Shown here one piece after another: positions 6,068 to 6,861 of a stretch of 6,861 nt of DNA. The translations under genes were made by a program, and so were the position numbers. The notes beneath the pieces are model-generated. The model ran no database searches and was not told where the DNA came from. It saw only the letters and a program-made list of their open reading frames with translations. Source of the DNA: Akkermansia muciniphila. Its GTDB lineage: Bacteria; Pseudomonadota; Gammaproteobacteria; Burkholderiales; Burkholderiaceae_C. The DNA lies in assembly GCA_943327015.2 (NCBI GenBank), contig CALPVM020000130.1:1-6861 (forward strand). Direction: 5' to 3'. The first letter of the stretch is position 1. Every line of letters starts with the position of its first letter.

Positions 6068-6820
6068 CTAAGCGGACCCCTTCATGAGATGATGCATTTG
6101 TTGCTCAGACAGCCACCTCCATTGCCCCGGTTGCAAATCAGCCGGCAATTCAAGTGCGCCTATTTTAGAACGATGCAACCCCTCAACCCTGTTACTGACT
6201 GCTGCCAGCATTCGTTTAACTTGGTGGTACTTACCTTGCGTCAAGGTAAGGCGTAGATGGTGTTCTGACACAATCTCGCATGCTGCTGCACGCACAGGCG
6301 CAGGGTCATCGTCCAGCACCACACCTTCCTGAAGTTTTTGAATTTGCCTTGCATCTAACGGGTGTTTTACGGTCACTTCATAAACCTTGGGGACATGGTG
6401 CCGCGGGGAGCTGAGTCGATGAATAAATGCACCATCGTCCGTCATCAGCAACAGTCCTGTGGTGTCCTGATCCAGCCGTCCAACCGCTTGCACGCCTTGC
6501 ACCGAACCTTTGTTGGGGCGCTGCCTAAGGGGTGCCGGCAACAGGGTATAAATGCTCGGGTAGGTCGAAGGTTTTTGCGAGCATTCTGTAGCCATGGGCT
6601 TATAAAGCATCAGGTAAGCTTTTGCGTGATACGCCCAATCTGCCCCTTTGACCTTGAAACGCAAATCTATGGGATCAAACTCACGATCGGACTGGAGACA
6701 TACAACATAGTCTAACGAATCAAATGCAGTTTGCACCTGCACCAAACCCTGCTGTATCAGGCCAGCACAAACCCGTCGGGTGCCAAAGCCTTGTGAATAA
6801 AGTATGTCCTGAAGTTGCAT
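6068..6820 (-). CDS. rsuA: RsuA-family rRNA pseudouridine synthase (probably 16S U516)
   Basis: Isomerises a specific rRNA uridine to pseudouridine during ribosome assembly. The 250-residue protein has an N-terminal S4-like RNA-binding segment (about 3-50, ILYSQGFGTRRVCAGLIQQG), a KP motif at 74-75, the catalytic-loop signature GRLDQDTTGLLLMTDDG with catalytic Asp117, and the family C-terminal motif GKYHQVKRM followed by a short beta region ending near LQPGQWRWL. These place it in the RsuA/RluB/RluE/RluF family; the single S4 segment, length and HQVKRM motif favour RsuA with U516 as target, but RluE-like specificity cannot be excluded. The ATG at 6820 fits the usual S4 start, although no clear Shine-Dalgarno sequence precedes it and the frame stays open upstream to the window edge. 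No terminator is seen after it, so some readthrough into glnA is possible. No functional link to nitrogen control is implied. Confidence 0.88.
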   Translation of the reverse strand: MQLQDILYSQGFGTRRVCAGLIQQGLVQVQTAFDSLDYVVCLQSDREFDPIDLRFKVKGADWAYHAKAYLMLYKPMATECSQKPSTYPSIYTLLPAPLRQRPNKGSVQGVQAVGRLDQDTTGLLLMTDDGAFIHRLSSPRHHVPKVYEVTVKHPLDARQIQKLQEGVVLDDDPAPVRAAACEIVSEHHLRLTLTQGKYHQVKRMLAAVSNRVEGLHRSKIGALELPADLQPGQWRWLSEQQMHHLMKGSA

Positions 6821-6861
6821 GTAGGCTATGGCTGTTTGTTTTTTAACTTTCCGCGCGGCAT

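Overview
The window reads as an ordinary chromosomal segment of a betaproteobacterium, most likely of the order Burkholderiales. I infer this from protein character and from the gene order glnA, small DUF4124-like secreted protein, ntrB, ntrC, with xth facing them. This is from memory of the families; no search was run. Base composition is moderate and there are no transposases, integrases, tRNAs, rRNAs or CRISPR repeats. Every recognised gene is intact, with its catalytic residues present.

Layout, left to right. Bases 1-238 hold no gene I can identify; a minus-strand reading frame is open through the left edge. xth (exonuclease III / AP endonuclease) runs on the plus strand at 239-1027. All other identified genes are on the minus strand, so in transcription order they are: an RsuA-family rRNA pseudouridine synthase (6820 to 6068), a 258-bp regulatory gap, glnA (5809 to 4394), a strong intrinsic terminator (4358 to 4331), a small secreted coiled-coil protein (4258 to 3743), ntrB (3728 to 2658) and ntrC (2627 to 1032). 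xth and ntrC converge with four bases between their stop codons.

The nitrogen genes form a closed regulatory loop that can be read from the DNA. NtrB should phosphorylate NtrC at Asp56. NtrC carries an intact sigma-54 contact motif (GAFTGA). The glnA leader has a GG-N10-GC sigma-54 promoter at 5872-5857 and, about 146 bp upstream of the predicted start, a 17-bp near-palindrome that fits an NtrC enhancer, plus two further perfect half-sites. GlnA carries the conserved tyrosine used for adenylylation control. The glnA terminator, followed directly by a sigma-70-like promoter, suggests that the small secreted protein and ntrBC are transcribed separately from the strongly regulated glnA message.

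No clearly new system is present. The points most worth a second look are the uncharacterised secreted protein placed 14 bp upstream of ntrB, the unusual arrangement of NtrC half-sites, a plus-strand terminator-like hairpin inside the glnA control region, and the long low-complexity linker in NtrC.
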